A stretch of 64,000 nucleotides of DNA. It comes from Burkholderiales bacterium. GTDB lineage: Bacteria; Pseudomonadota; Gammaproteobacteria; Burkholderiales; SG8-39. The DNA lies in the NCBI GenBank assembly GCA_027493935.1, contig JAOSJV010000012.1, positions 372,001 through 436,000 on the forward strand, read 5' to 3'. The notes under the pieces were generated by a model. The model saw only the letters and a program-made list of their open reading frames with translations. It did not search any database and was not told the origin of the DNA. Positions 53,736 to 62,450 of this stretch are shown here, one piece after another; the stretch's first letter is position 1, and each line of letters begins with the position of its first letter. Both the position numbers and the translations under genes were made by a program.

Positions 53736-54977
53736 ATGGCCCCATCCTCGCCGTTCGCGTCAGCGCAGGCCGAGCGCGAGTTCGTTCGCGCATTCCGGCT
53801 GACCGACGTCCCCGACGGCTTTATCGACGACCCCTACCCGTACTACGCCGCGCTGCGCCGGCACGCGCCGGTGCACGAGCTCGCGCCCGGCTCGATCTTC
53901 CTCACCCGCTACGCCGATGTCACGGCGGTGTATCGCGATCCGCGCGCGAGCTCCGACAAGCAGAAGGAGTTCGGGCCGAAGTTCGGCGACAGCCCGCTCT
54001 ACGAGCACCACACCACGAGCCTCGTGTTCAACGATCCGCCGCTGCACACGCGCGTGCGGCGTCTGCTGATGGGCGCGCTGAACCAGCGTGCGATCGCGCG
54101 CATGGAGCCCGGCGTGACGGCGCTCGTCGACCGGCTGCTCGAGTGCATGGCGGCGAAGGGCCGCGTCGACCTGATCGACGACTTCGCCGCCGAGATCCCG
54201 ATCGAGGTGATCGGCAACCTGCTCGGTGTGCCGCGCGACGAGCGCGGGCCGCTGCGCGGCTGGTCGCTCACGATCCTCTCGGCGCTCGAGCCCGCGCCGG
54301 ACGCCGCGCTGCTGGAGGCTGGCAACCGGGCGGTGCGCGAGTTCCTCGCCTACCTCGAGCGCCTGATCGCCGAGCGCCGGCGCCGGCCCGGCGATCCTGA
54401 AGTCGACGTGCTGACGCGCCTGATCGAGGGCGAGCCCGACGGCGAGCGGCTCACCGAGCGCGAACTGCTGCACCAGTGCATCTTCCTGCTGAACGCCGGG
54501 CACGAGACCACCACCAACCTCATCGGCAACGGCATGCACGCGCTGCTCACCCATCGCGGCGAGCGCGAGCGGCTGGCGGCCGAGCCCGGGTTGATCGCGG
54601 TCGCGGTGGAGGAGCTGCTGCGCTTCGAGGCACCGCTGCAGCTCAACAACCGGCTGGCGACCGCGGACATGGAGATCGGCGGGCGCACATACCCGGCAGG
54701 CACCTTCATCACGCTGGGCGTCGGCGCCGCGAACCGCGACCCCGAGCAGTTCCCCGACCCCGACCGCCTCGACCTCGGGCGGCGGCCCAACCGGCATCTG
54801 TCGTTCGGCCACGGCGAGCACGCGTGCGCCGGAATGAACGTCGCGCGACTCGAGGCGCGCATCGCGATCGGCCGGCTGCTCGCCCGCTTCCCGCACATCG
54901 CGGCCGACGCCCCTCCCGAGCGCGACCGGCGGGTGCGGTTTCGCGGCTTCCGGCGCCTGCCGGCGCGGGTGGACTAA
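53736..54977 (+). CDS. Cytochrome P450
   Basis: Soluble bacterial P450, 413 aa, ATG at 53736. I-helix oxygen-activating motif LNAGHETTTNLIG, ExxR in VEELLRFEAPLQ, and heme-binding FGHGEHACAGMNVARLEARI with the Cys thiolate ligand. No ferredoxin or reductase gene lies next to it, so it must draw electrons from elsewhere. Substrate unknown; the DDPYPYYAALRRHAPVHEL start is typical of CYP families acting on hydrophobic small molecules. Confidence 0.93.
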   Translation: MAPSSPFASAQAEREFVRAFRLTDVPDGFIDDPYPYYAALRRHAPVHELAPGSIFLTRYADVTAVYRDPRASSDKQKEFGPKFGDSPLYEHHTTSLVFNDPPLHTRVRRLLMGALNQRAIARMEPGVTALVDRLLECMAAKGRVDLIDDFAAEIPIEVIGNLLGVPRDERGPLRGWSLTILSALEPAPDAALLEAGNRAVREFLAYLERLIAERRRRPGDPEVDVLTRLIEGEPDGERLTERELLHQCIFLLNAGHETTTNLIGNGMHALLTHRGERERLAAEPGLIAVAVEELLRFEAPLQLNNRLATADMEIGGRTYPAGTFITLGVGAANRDPEQFPDPDRLDLGRRPNRHLSFGHGEHACAGMNVARLEARIAIGRLLARFPHIAADAPPERDRRVRFRGFRRLPARVD

Positions 54978-54989
54978 CACGAAGTCCAG

Positions 54990-55076
54990 CCACAGAGGCG
55001 CAGAGGTCGCGGAGAACAGAAGCTCGCTAGAAGCTTCCAGGCCTCCGCGTGCTCTGCGCCTCTGCGGCGGATCGCC
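54990..55076. terminator. Inverted repeat between convergent genes
   Basis: CAGAGGCGCAGAG (about 54993-55005) pairs with CTCTGCGCCTCTG (about 55055-55067), with GCGGAG and CTCCGC as a second inner match. It lies between the P450 and the TRAP permease ends and is a good candidate bidirectional terminator or mobile intergenic palindrome. Confidence 0.6.
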
Positions 55077-56381
55077 TCAGAGGCCGAGAACGCGCGGCAG
55101 CCAGAGCGCGATCGCCGGCGCGCCGACGAGCAGGGCGACCAGTACCGCGTCGGCGGCGAGGAACGGCACCACGCCGCGGAATACCGCGCCGAGCGAGACC
55201 TCGGAGATCTGCGACCGGATCACGAACACGTTCAGCCCCACCGGCGGCGTGATCAGCCCGACCTCGGCCAGCACCGTGACGAAGATCCCGAACCACACCG
55301 CGTCGAAGCCGAGCGCCTGCATCAGCGGCAGCAGCACCGGGACAGTGATCAGGACCATCGAGACCGATTCGAGGAACATGCCCAGCACGACGTAAAGCGC
55401 CACGATCACGAGCATGATGGGCATCGCGCCGAGCCCGGAGGCCTGCGCCCACCCGGCGATCTCCGCCGGCAGCTGGGTGAGCACGATGAAGCGCGAGAAG
55501 ACGAACGCCCCGATCACGATGAAGAACAGCATCGCGCTGGTGTAGACGGTCTCCAGCAGCGCGTCGACGAGGCGGCGGACGCCGATCGTCCGCGTGGCGA
55601 GCGCGATCACGATGGCCGCGAACGAGGCGACCGCCGCGGCCTCGGTCGGGCTGAACCAGCCGAGGTAGATCCCGAACACGGCGAGGAAGAACAGGAGCGC
55701 GAGCTTCCACATGCCGATCCCGGCGCGCAGCCGCTCGCCGAGCGGCATCGCCGGCGCCTGCGGCAGCCAGTCGGGGCGAGCGCGGCCGAGCGCCACGATC
55801 ACGAGGACGTGCAGCGCGGCGAGCAGGATGCCGGGGATCAGCGCCGCCGCGAACAGCCGCCCGACCGACTCCTCGGCGATCAAGGCGTAGATCACCAGAA
55901 TCACCGACGGCGGGATGAGGATTCCGAGCGTGCCGCCCGAGGCGACCGCGCCCGCCGCGATCGGCAGGTGGTAGCCGTGGCGCACCATCTCCGGCACCGC
56001 GACGCGCGCCATCGTCGCGGCGGTGGCGAGCGACGAGCCACTGATGCAGCCGAACGCGGCGCAGGCACCGATCGTCGCGCTGGCGAGCGCGCCGCGAAAC
56101 CCCGAGAACACCGCATTCGCGGCGCGGAACAGCTCGTTCGACATGTTGGCCTTCGCCGCCACCACGCCCATCATGATGAACAGCGGCAGCACCGAGAGCG
56201 AGTAGGCCTGCGCGAGCTCGAACGGCACCTTGCCGAGCACCGTGAGCGCCGTGTGCGCGCCGTCGATCGCCGCGTAGCCGAGCACGCCAGCGAGCGCCAG
56301 CGCGATCGCCACCGGGATGCGCGCGAACACCAGCGCGACGAGCAGCGCCAACCCGGCCAGGCCGATCGCCTGCGCGCTCAT
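55077..56381 (-). CDS. TRAP transporter large permease (DctM)
   Basis: Twelve-helix ion-coupled permease, 434 aa. Conserved blocks include LPLFIMMGVVAAKANMSNEL, CAAFGCISGSSLATAATMAR, GTLGILIPPSVILVIYALI, FSPTEAAAVASF and EVGLITPPVGLNVFVI. With the DctQ and DctP genes upstream it forms TRAP system 1, importing an organic or sugar acid with Na+ (family knowledge). Confidence 0.95.
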   Translation of the reverse strand: MSAQAIGLAGLALLVALVFARIPVAIALALAGVLGYAAIDGAHTALTVLGKVPFELAQAYSLSVLPLFIMMGVVAAKANMSNELFRAANAVFSGFRGALASATIGACAAFGCISGSSLATAATMARVAVPEMVRHGYHLPIAAGAVASGGTLGILIPPSVILVIYALIAEESVGRLFAAALIPGILLAALHVLVIVALGRARPDWLPQAPAMPLGERLRAGIGMWKLALLFFLAVFGIYLGWFSPTEAAAVASFAAIVIALATRTIGVRRLVDALLETVYTSAMLFFIVIGAFVFSRFIVLTQLPAEIAGWAQASGLGAMPIMLVIVALYVVLGMFLESVSMVLITVPVLLPLMQALGFDAVWFGIFVTVLAEVGLITPPVGLNVFVIRSQISEVSLGAVFRGVVPFLAADAVLVALLVGAPAIALWLPRVLGL

Positions 56382-56421
56382 GCGGCCGGTGTGCCCGTGC
56401 CGGGCGCAGTCGCGCGCCCGC

Positions 56422-56886
56422 TCACCGGCGCAGCCCGCGGACGAGCATCGCGAGCGCGGCGAGCAGCGACAGGCCGACGCCGAGGATTACCGGTACCCAG
56501 TACCAGATGCGCGGCAGCGCGAGATCGGCGGTGACGTCGCCGAAGGCGAGCGCGTCCTGCGCAGGCTGGATCATCTGCCAGCCCATCACCGCGAGAAGCG
56601 TGACGGTGACGAGCGCGGCGGCGATACGCAGCCACCGCACCGCGCGCGGCGCCAGGTGATCGGCGAGGTCGACGACGACGTGCTCGTCGCGCAGGAACAC
56701 CGCCGGCAGCGCAAGGAAGATGGTGCAGGCGAGCGAGAGCTCGACCAGATCGTAAACGCCATGCACCGGGCGATTGAAGAGCGAGCGCGCGACGACGTCC
56801 ACCACGGTGAGCAGCATCATCGCGAGCGCGAACGCGGCCGCGGCGTAGCCGCAGGCCCTGGCTGCGAGCGTCAGAACGCGGTCCAA
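56422..56886 (-). CDS. TRAP transporter small permease (DctQ)
   Basis: 154 aa, four helices, with the DctQ pattern VVDVVARSLFNRPVHGVYDL, RDEHVVVDLADHL and the last helix VPVILGVGLSLLAALAML. Lies between the DctP and DctM genes of system 1, with 40-50 base gaps. Confidence 0.93.
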   Translation of the reverse strand: MDRVLTLAARACGYAAAAFALAMMLLTVVDVVARSLFNRPVHGVYDLVELSLACTIFLALPAVFLRDEHVVVDLADHLAPRAVRWLRIAAALVTVTLLAVMGWQMIQPAQDALAFGDVTADLALPRIWYWVPVILGVGLSLLAALAMLVRGLRR

Positions 56887-56935
56887 GACGCGGGTGCCGG
56901 CCGCCGCGCTGGGGCGGCCGGCGCTCGGGCTGCGC

Positions 56936-57982
56936 TCAGTTGGTCCAGAAGTTGCGCGAGGTCTTCGCGTGCTTTTCGGAAAGCGATTTCAGCGTCGCAT
57001 AGACCTTGCGCGCGGGCAGGCCCTTGCCCTCGAGCTCCTTCAGCTTGGCCTCGGTCACCTGGTCGCCGACCGCCCGGAACCGCCGGTCCTCCGCCGGCGC
57101 GAGCTTGATGATCTCGGCGCCGCCCTCGACGATGAGCTTCTTGCCGATGCCGTCCAGCGCATCCCAGCCCTCGCCAACCTCCTTCTCGACCCCCTTGGTC
57201 GAGTCGTCGACCATCTTCTTGAGATCGGCCGGCAGCCTGCCGTAGAACGCCGGGTTCATGGCGAGGCCGAAGCTCGCGACGTAGGCGTACATCTCGGTCG
57301 TGTGCTTGATGATGCCGCCCATCTTGAATGCGATGCCGGCGCCGCCGTAGTCGATCAAGGTGCCATCCAGCGTACCCTTCTGCATCTGTTCGACCTGCTC
57401 GTTGGGCGGGATGCCGACCGGGGTGCCGCCGAGCCCAAGCACGAACTCGCGAATCGTGGCCGAGGCGGGGCGGATGCGCAGCCCCTTGAGATCGTCCGCG
57501 CTGCGCACCGGCTTCTTCACCGTGTGGATCTGTCCCGGCTGGTGGGTGAACAGCAGCAGCACCCTCACGCCGCGGTGCTCGGCGTCGAGGTATGCGCTCC
57601 GCAGCGCCGGGTCGTTCAGGACCTTGGTGCCGATCTCGGCGCTGCCTACGAGGTAGGGCAGCGCGATCAGCTCGGTGAGCGGAAAGCGGCCCGGCGTCGC
57701 GCCGTGCAGGAACCACGACAGCTCGGCGCGGCCGTCGCGCGCGAGATCGTAGTGCACCGGCACCGGCCCCATCTGCGCGCCGGGAAAGTGCTTCACGACC
57801 AGGCGCCCGTTCGACGCCTTCTCCAGGCCCTCGCCCCACTTCACCAGCCACTTGTTCATGAAGTGCTGCAGGCCGACGTACGAGGCGATCTTGATCTCGA
57901 ACTTGTCCTGCGCGAGCGCCGGGACGCTCGCGCCACACGCGACGGCGAACCCGGCGAGCAGGCAGAAGCGACGCTTCAGCAT
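56936..57982 (-). CDS. TRAP transporter solute-binding protein (DctP)
   Basis: Periplasmic receptor, 348 aa. Signal peptide FCLLAGFAVACGASVPALAQ, then DKFEIKIASYVGLQHFMNKW. The binding-site Arg is in LKGLRIRPASATIREFVLGL, and GTLDGTLIDYGG follows. AGGAGG precedes the ATG at 57982. The ligand is probably a carboxylate; sequence does not say which. Confidence 0.93.
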   Translation of the reverse strand: MLKRRFCLLAGFAVACGASVPALAQDKFEIKIASYVGLQHFMNKWLVKWGEGLEKASNGRLVVKHFPGAQMGPVPVHYDLARDGRAELSWFLHGATPGRFPLTELIALPYLVGSAEIGTKVLNDPALRSAYLDAEHRGVRVLLLFTHQPGQIHTVKKPVRSADDLKGLRIRPASATIREFVLGLGGTPVGIPPNEQVEQMQKGTLDGTLIDYGGAGIAFKMGGIIKHTTEMYAYVASFGLAMNPAFYGRLPADLKKMVDDSTKGVEKEVGEGWDALDGIGKKLIVEGGAEIIKLAPAEDRRFRAVGDQVTEAKLKELEGKGLPARKVYATLKSLSEKHAKTSRNFWTN

Positions 57983-58228
57983 GACGATCCTCCTCTGTGT
58001 GAACGACTTGTTCTTGGATTCTCGGCGCGCTGCGGCGCCGGTCCGGCCGGGGCGCGGCACCCGAAGGATAGCGCCCGGCCGCACCCAACGCCAGCCTCGC
58101 GCCGGTCCGGACGCCGCCCGCGCGCGAAACGCCCGCGTGCACCAGCCGCAAGGTGCGCTAAGGTGCCGCCGCGCGCAGGGCCGGGCATCCGCCGCGGTCC
58201 GATCCCGAGTGCGGGTTTCGATCGGCGT

Positions 58229-59122
58229 CTACAGCTCCGCGGCCACCTCGCAGACAAGCCCGCGCAGCCACTGGTGCGCGGCGTCGTCGGTCCGCGCGGC
58301 GTGCCAAGCCTGCCAGAGGCTGAACCCGGCGAGCTTCACCGGCGCGGGCAGCACCGCGAGCCCGAGCCGCCCGGCGTGCAGGCGCGCAAAGCGCTCGGGG
58401 AGCGTCGCGACCAAGTCGGTGCGCGCCACGATCTCGGGGACGAGCAGGAAGTTCGGCACCCGCATGCCGACGCGGCGCCGGCTGCCGGGATCGGCCGCGG
58501 CGGCGTCCGTCGCGCGCGCGCCCCCGCCGTAGACCAGATGCGCCTCGGCGGCGTACTGCCGCGCACCGAGCCTGCGCTGGACCCGCGGATGGTGCTTGCG
58601 CACGACGCAGCAGAAGCGCTCGTCCAGCAGCCGCTGCGACGCGACGCGCTGCGCGCGCGGCACCGCGGCGCCGAGCGCGAGATCCAGGCCGTCCGACTCG
58701 AGCGCGCGCCGCTCCAGCCGCGCCGGCAACGGTGCGAAGGCGAGCGCGGCGCGCGGCGCGAGCTCGGCCATGCGCGCGGCGAGCGGCGGCGCGAGGACGG
58801 CGAGCGCATAGTCCGACGCCGCGATCGCGAAAATGTCGTCGCAGAACGCCGGCTCGAAGCCGGTCGAGGCGCGGAAGATCTCGCCGATGCGCTCGAGCAG
58901 CGCGCGCATCGGGGCCGGCAGCTGCAGGGCGCGCGCGGTGAGCTCGATCATGCCGTTCGCGGTGCGCACGAGCAGCTCATCGTCGAAGGTCCGGCGCAGC
59001 CGCGCCAGCACCACGTTCGCCATCGGCCGCGACAGCCGCACCAGCTCGGCGGCGCGGTCGAACCTCCCGAGCCGGAGCACGCTCTCGAGCGTGTCGAGCA
59101 GCTGCTGGTCGAGACGCTTCAA
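58229..59122 (-). CDS. LysR-family transcriptional regulator
   Basis: 297 aa. The winged-helix domain reads LESVLRLGRFDRAAELVRLS then RPMANVVLARLRRTFDDELL, as in LysR members of the NodD/LinR type; a periplasmic-binding-like effector domain follows. The TTG at 59120-59122 is chosen because it lies just after the kinase stop and matches the family N-terminus. It is co-directional with the sugar-acid genes and probably controls them and the TRAP genes downstream. Confidence 0.85.
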   Translation of the reverse strand: MKRLDQQLLDTLESVLRLGRFDRAAELVRLSRPMANVVLARLRRTFDDELLVRTANGMIELTARALQLPAPMRALLERIGEIFRASTGFEPAFCDDIFAIAASDYALAVLAPPLAARMAELAPRAALAFAPLPARLERRALESDGLDLALGAAVPRAQRVASQRLLDERFCCVVRKHHPRVQRRLGARQYAAEAHLVYGGGARATDAAAADPGSRRRVGMRVPNFLLVPEIVARTDLVATLPERFARLHAGRLGLAVLPAPVKLAGFSLWQAWHAARTDDAAHQWLRGLVCEVAAEL

Positions 59123-59129
59123 CAGCGGC

Positions 59130-60062
59130 TCAGTCCGGCATCGTCGCGAGCAGCTCGCGCACGGCCTGCGGGCGCGGCAGCGGCGCGATCGCGCCGAAGC
59201 CGGTCGTCGCCAGCGCCGCCGCGGCATTGGCGTAGCGCGCCGCCTCCCAGATCGAGTCGCCCGCGGCGAGGCGGGCGAGCAGCGCGCCGTCGAAGCAGTC
59301 GCCCGCACCGGTCGCGTCGACCGTCTCGACCTTGAACCCCGGCACGAGCTCGCGCTCGTCGCCGTCGCTCACCAGCACACCCTTCGCGCCGAGCTTCACG
59401 CACACGACCGGGACGCCGAGCACCTCGTGCGCCCAGCGCACGACCGCCTCGGGCGTCGTGGCGCCGCACAGCGCCTGCGCATCCTCGAGGCTCGGCAGAA
59501 AGTAGTCGGCCAGCGCCGCGGTCGCGGCCGTGATCGCGCGCGCGCGCGCGATCGGCCAGAGCTTCGGCCGCAGGTTGGGGTCGTAGGAGACCTTGACGCC
59601 GGCCTGCCGCGCGATCTCGATCGCGTGCAGCGCAGCGTCGCACGCGCTGGCAGAGATCGCCTGGCTGATGCCGGACGTGTGGAGGTAACGTGCCGCGCGG
59701 ATCATCGCGAGCGGCACCTCGGCCGGCTGCATGCGGCTCGCCGCCGACCCCGCGCGCAGGTAGCTGAACACGTGGCCGGATGCGTCGTGGGTCACGAAGT
59801 ACACGCCGGTGTGCGCCGCCGCATCGGTCGCGACGGCCGACGCGTCGACGCCCTCGTCGCGCCACATCCGGCGCAGCATCTCGCCGAACGGGTCGGCACC
59901 GAGCCGCGTCACGTACGCCACGTGGGCGCCCTGCCGCGCGGCAGCCACCGCGGCGTTGGAGGTGTCGCCGCCGAATCCCTGCAGGTAGGTCGGTTCGCCC
60001 GGGCGGGTCTGGTTGAACTCGACCATCGGCTCGCCTAGGGAAACCACGTCGTAGTCGGCCAT
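59130..60062 (-). CDS. PfkB-family sugar kinase, 2-dehydro-3-deoxygluconokinase-like
   Basis: 310 aa ribokinase-fold enzyme. SLGEPMVEFNQTRPGEPTYL and GFGGDTSNAAVAAARQGAHV fit KdgK, and the anion-hole/catalytic motif is DATGAGDCFDGALLARL. In KdgK proteins this phosphorylates KDG to KDPG, the substrate of the aldolase encoded two genes upstream, which supports the assignment. Other PfkB sugars cannot be excluded. Confidence 0.85.
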   Translation of the reverse strand: MADYDVVSLGEPMVEFNQTRPGEPTYLQGFGGDTSNAAVAAARQGAHVAYVTRLGADPFGEMLRRMWRDEGVDASAVATDAAAHTGVYFVTHDASGHVFSYLRAGSAASRMQPAEVPLAMIRAARYLHTSGISQAISASACDAALHAIEIARQAGVKVSYDPNLRPKLWPIARARAITAATAALADYFLPSLEDAQALCGATTPEAVVRWAHEVLGVPVVCVKLGAKGVLVSDGDERELVPGFKVETVDATGAGDCFDGALLARLAAGDSIWEAARYANAAAALATTGFGAIAPLPRPQAVRELLATMPD

Positions 60063-60196
60063 GTCCTTCGTCCCGGATCACTCCGCCAGAGCGGAACATA
60101 GCGCAAAAAAACGCGTCTGCGCCTTCCGGCGGGCGGGCTGCCGCGCCCGGGACGGCCGCTCCGGGCCGGCGCCTTGCGGCGCGCGTGCCCGCCGGA

Positions 60197-60846
60197 TCAT
60201 ATGCGGCCGTACTTGGCGAGCCCTCTTTCAGCGACTTGAGCTGCACGATCAGCTTCGCCTGTTCGAGCTCGCGCTGGTCGATCTCGCGCGACATCATCAG
60301 CACCTCGACGGCCTGCGCGCGCGGCACGACGACGACGCCGTCCACGTCGCCGACGATGATGTCGCCGGGGCGCACCTCGATGCCGCCGCAGGTCACCGGG
60401 ATGTTCGCACCGAGCGTCTTGAAGCGTCCGAGCGTGGTACCGGGCGAGACCGAGCGGGCGATCACCGGAAAGTCGTAGTCGCGGCGGATCTCGGCGACGT
60501 CGCGCACGCCGCCGTCGAGCACTGCACCCGCCAGCCCGCGGGCGTACGCGCCGGCGGTCATCAATCCGCCCCACACGGCGACGTCCGCCTCGGCGTCGAT
60601 CGCAACCACCATCACGCTGCCGGGCGCAGCCGAGTCGATGAGCTCGAGCGCGTGCGTCGGCGGCACGAACTCCGCTGCCGGACCCTCGGCGACCGTCACC
60701 GCTGGGCCGACGATCCGCTTCTCGTTGATGCGCGGCCGCAGCGCGTGGTCCATGTAGCCGCGCCGGCCGCAGATCTTGTCGACCGAGTCGGCCACCGAGG
60801 CGGTGGCGACCGCCCGGAACCCTTGCACCAGCTCATTCAGTTCCAT
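60197..60846 (-). CDS. RraA-like / HMG-aldolase-family protein, one frame break
   Basis: About 216 aa. GAVLDGGVRDVAEIRRDYDF and DIIVGDVDGVVVVPRAQAVE are hallmarks of the RraA/4-carboxy-4-hydroxy-2-oxoadipate aldolase fold, and GRRGYMDHALRPRI fits the N-terminal part. Near the end the frame breaks in the C3 run at 60221-60223: LKSLKEG continues one frame over as LAKYGRI and stops at 60197. In a sugar-acid operon it is more likely an aldolase or decarboxylase than an RNase E inhibitor. Confidence 0.82.
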
Positions 60847-60861
60847 CTCTGCCCCCGTATG

Positions 60862-61488
60862 TCACCAATCGAGAAATCGCCGCGCGTGCGCAACCACCCG
60901 CGCGCGGTGTGCGACGCGCAGTGCGTCGCGATCGACGATGTCGTTGCCGACGCCGACCAGGCGGGCGCCGGCGGCGAAGTAGTCGGTCAGGTTGTCGGCC
61001 GAGATGCCGCCCGTGGGACACAGCACGATGTCCGGAAAGACGCTGTGCAGGGCGGCGAGATGGGCCGGACCGCCGCTCGCGGCCGGAAACACCTTGACGA
61101 TGTCCGCGCCGGAGCGGTGTGCGGCGAGCACCTCGGTCGGTGTGAAGCCGCCCGCGAGCGCCGCGCGCCCGCACGCGTGCGCGAGCTCGGCGAGACCGTC
61201 GACCCGGCAGGGCGACACCAGGAACTCGGCCCCGGCGTCCACGCACCGGCGTGCGCTCGCAAGGTCGAGCACGGTGCCAGCGCCGATCGTCGCCGCGGCG
61301 CCGAAGCGGTGGCGCAGCGCTTCGATCAATGCCAGCGCGCCCGGCACGGTCAGCGTGATCTCGAACACGCGGAATCCGGCCTCCGCCAGCGCATCCACGG
61401 CCTGCCCGGCCTCCTCCGCGCTCGGCAGGCGCAGCACCGGCACGACGCGCTGCGCGATCAGGCGGCCGGCGATGTCCGCGGCGCTCAT
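60862..61488 (-). CDS. eda: 2-dehydro-3-deoxy-phosphogluconate aldolase
   Basis: KDPG/KHG class I aldolase, 208 aa, cleaving KDPG to pyruvate and glyceraldehyde-3-phosphate. Key segments: RVVPVLRLPSAEEAGQAVDA, FEITLTVPGALALIE with the catalytic Glu, IGAGTVLDLASA, and the Schiff-base Lys in DIVKVFPAASGGPAHLAAL. CPTGGISADNLTDYFAAGA binds phosphate. ATG overlaps the dehydrogenase stop by 4 bases. Confidence 0.93.
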   Translation of the reverse strand: MSAADIAGRLIAQRVVPVLRLPSAEEAGQAVDALAEAGFRVFEITLTVPGALALIEALRHRFGAAATIGAGTVLDLASARRCVDAGAEFLVSPCRVDGLAELAHACGRAALAGGFTPTEVLAAHRSGADIVKVFPAASGGPAHLAALHSVFPDIVLCPTGGISADNLTDYFAAGARLVGVGNDIVDRDALRVAHRARVVAHARRFLDW

Positions 61489-62450
61489 GCGTCCCACCGA
61501 TTGAGCCAGTGTCGCGGCGCCTCGCCGCGCAAGACGCGCGCCACCTCCTCGGCCGCCTTGGTCTGCAGCTCCGCCACCGATTCCTCCGAGTACCAGCCGG
61601 TGTGGTCCGAGAGCACCACATTGTCGAGCTCGAACAGCCGATGGCCGGGTCGCGGCGGCTCGTGCTCGTAGACGTCCAGCCCGGCGCCGAGGATCCGGCC
61701 CGCGCGCAGCGCCTCCACCAGCGCCGCCTCGTCCACCAGCGCCCCGCGGGCGGTGTTCACCAGCACCGCGGTCGGCTTCATCAGCGCGAGCTCGCGCCGG
61801 CCGAGCAGATGACGCGTGCCCTCGTTGAGCGGCGCGTGCAGCGACAGGTAGTCGGAGCCGCTGCAGACCGTGTCGAGGTCGGCGAGCTCGACGCCGTCGG
61901 CGGCGCCCAGGTACGGGTCGTAGACCAGCACGCGCGCGATGCCGAGGCCGCGCATCTTGCGCTCGAAGGCGCGCGCGATGCGCCCGTAGCCGACCAGGCC
62001 GAGAGCGCGCCCGGCGACGCGGTACATCTTCTCGCGGCGCGAGACGTTCCAGGCGCCGCCGCGCACAGCGCGGTCGCGCGAAGCCACGCGGCGGACGACG
62101 CCGAGGAGCAGCGCGACCGCCTGGTCGCTCACCTCCTCGGCGCCGTAGTCCGGCACGTTCGCGACGAAGATGCGGCGCGCGCGCGCGGCAGCGAGGTCGA
62201 TGTTGTCGACGCCGATGCCGTAGCGCACGATCGCGCGGCACCGGCGCATGCGCGCGATCGCGCGCGCATCCACCGGCGACTCGCGCACGAGCACCGCCGC
62301 CGCGTCCGCGCACGCCTCTGCGACGCGCTCGGCATCGCCGGCGCACTCGCGCAGCACCACCTCGGCGCCGAGCGGAGCAAGGACCTCGCGCTCGGTCTGG
62401 TAGCTGTCGTAGCCGCCGTCGACGACGGCTACGATCGGCCCGTGCGGCAT
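61485..62450 (-). CDS. D-isomer-specific 2-hydroxyacid dehydrogenase
   Basis: 321 aa, phosphoglycerate-dehydrogenase/CtBP-like. GVDNIDLAAARARRIFVANV, the NAD motif ALGLVGYGRIARAFERKM (GxGxxA variant), VNTARGALVDEAALVEAL with catalytic Arg, GLDVYEHEP with Glu, and DHTGWYSEESVAELQ carrying the His. Likely interconverts a 2-hydroxy and 2-oxo acid from the imported substrate. Its ATG shares bases with the DctP2 stop (TAATG). Confidence 0.9.
   Translation of the reverse strand: MPHGPIVAVVDGGYDSYQTEREVLAPLGAEVVLRECAGDAERVAEACADAAAVLVRESPVDARAIARMRRCRAIVRYGIGVDNIDLAAARARRIFVANVPDYGAEEVSDQAVALLLGVVRRVASRDRAVRGGAWNVSRREKMYRVAGRALGLVGYGRIARAFERKMRGLGIARVLVYDPYLGAADGVELADLDTVCSGSDYLSLHAPLNEGTRHLLGRRELALMKPTAVLVNTARGALVDEAALVEALRAGRILGAGLDVYEHEPPRPGHRLFELDNVVLSDHTGWYSEESVAELQTKAAEEVARVLRGEAPRHWLNRWDA

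Noticed and set aside
60197..60846. Annotation as RNase E regulator RraA
   Set aside because: The fold is shared with aldolases and decarboxylases; the sugar-acid operon context favours a metabolic enzyme.
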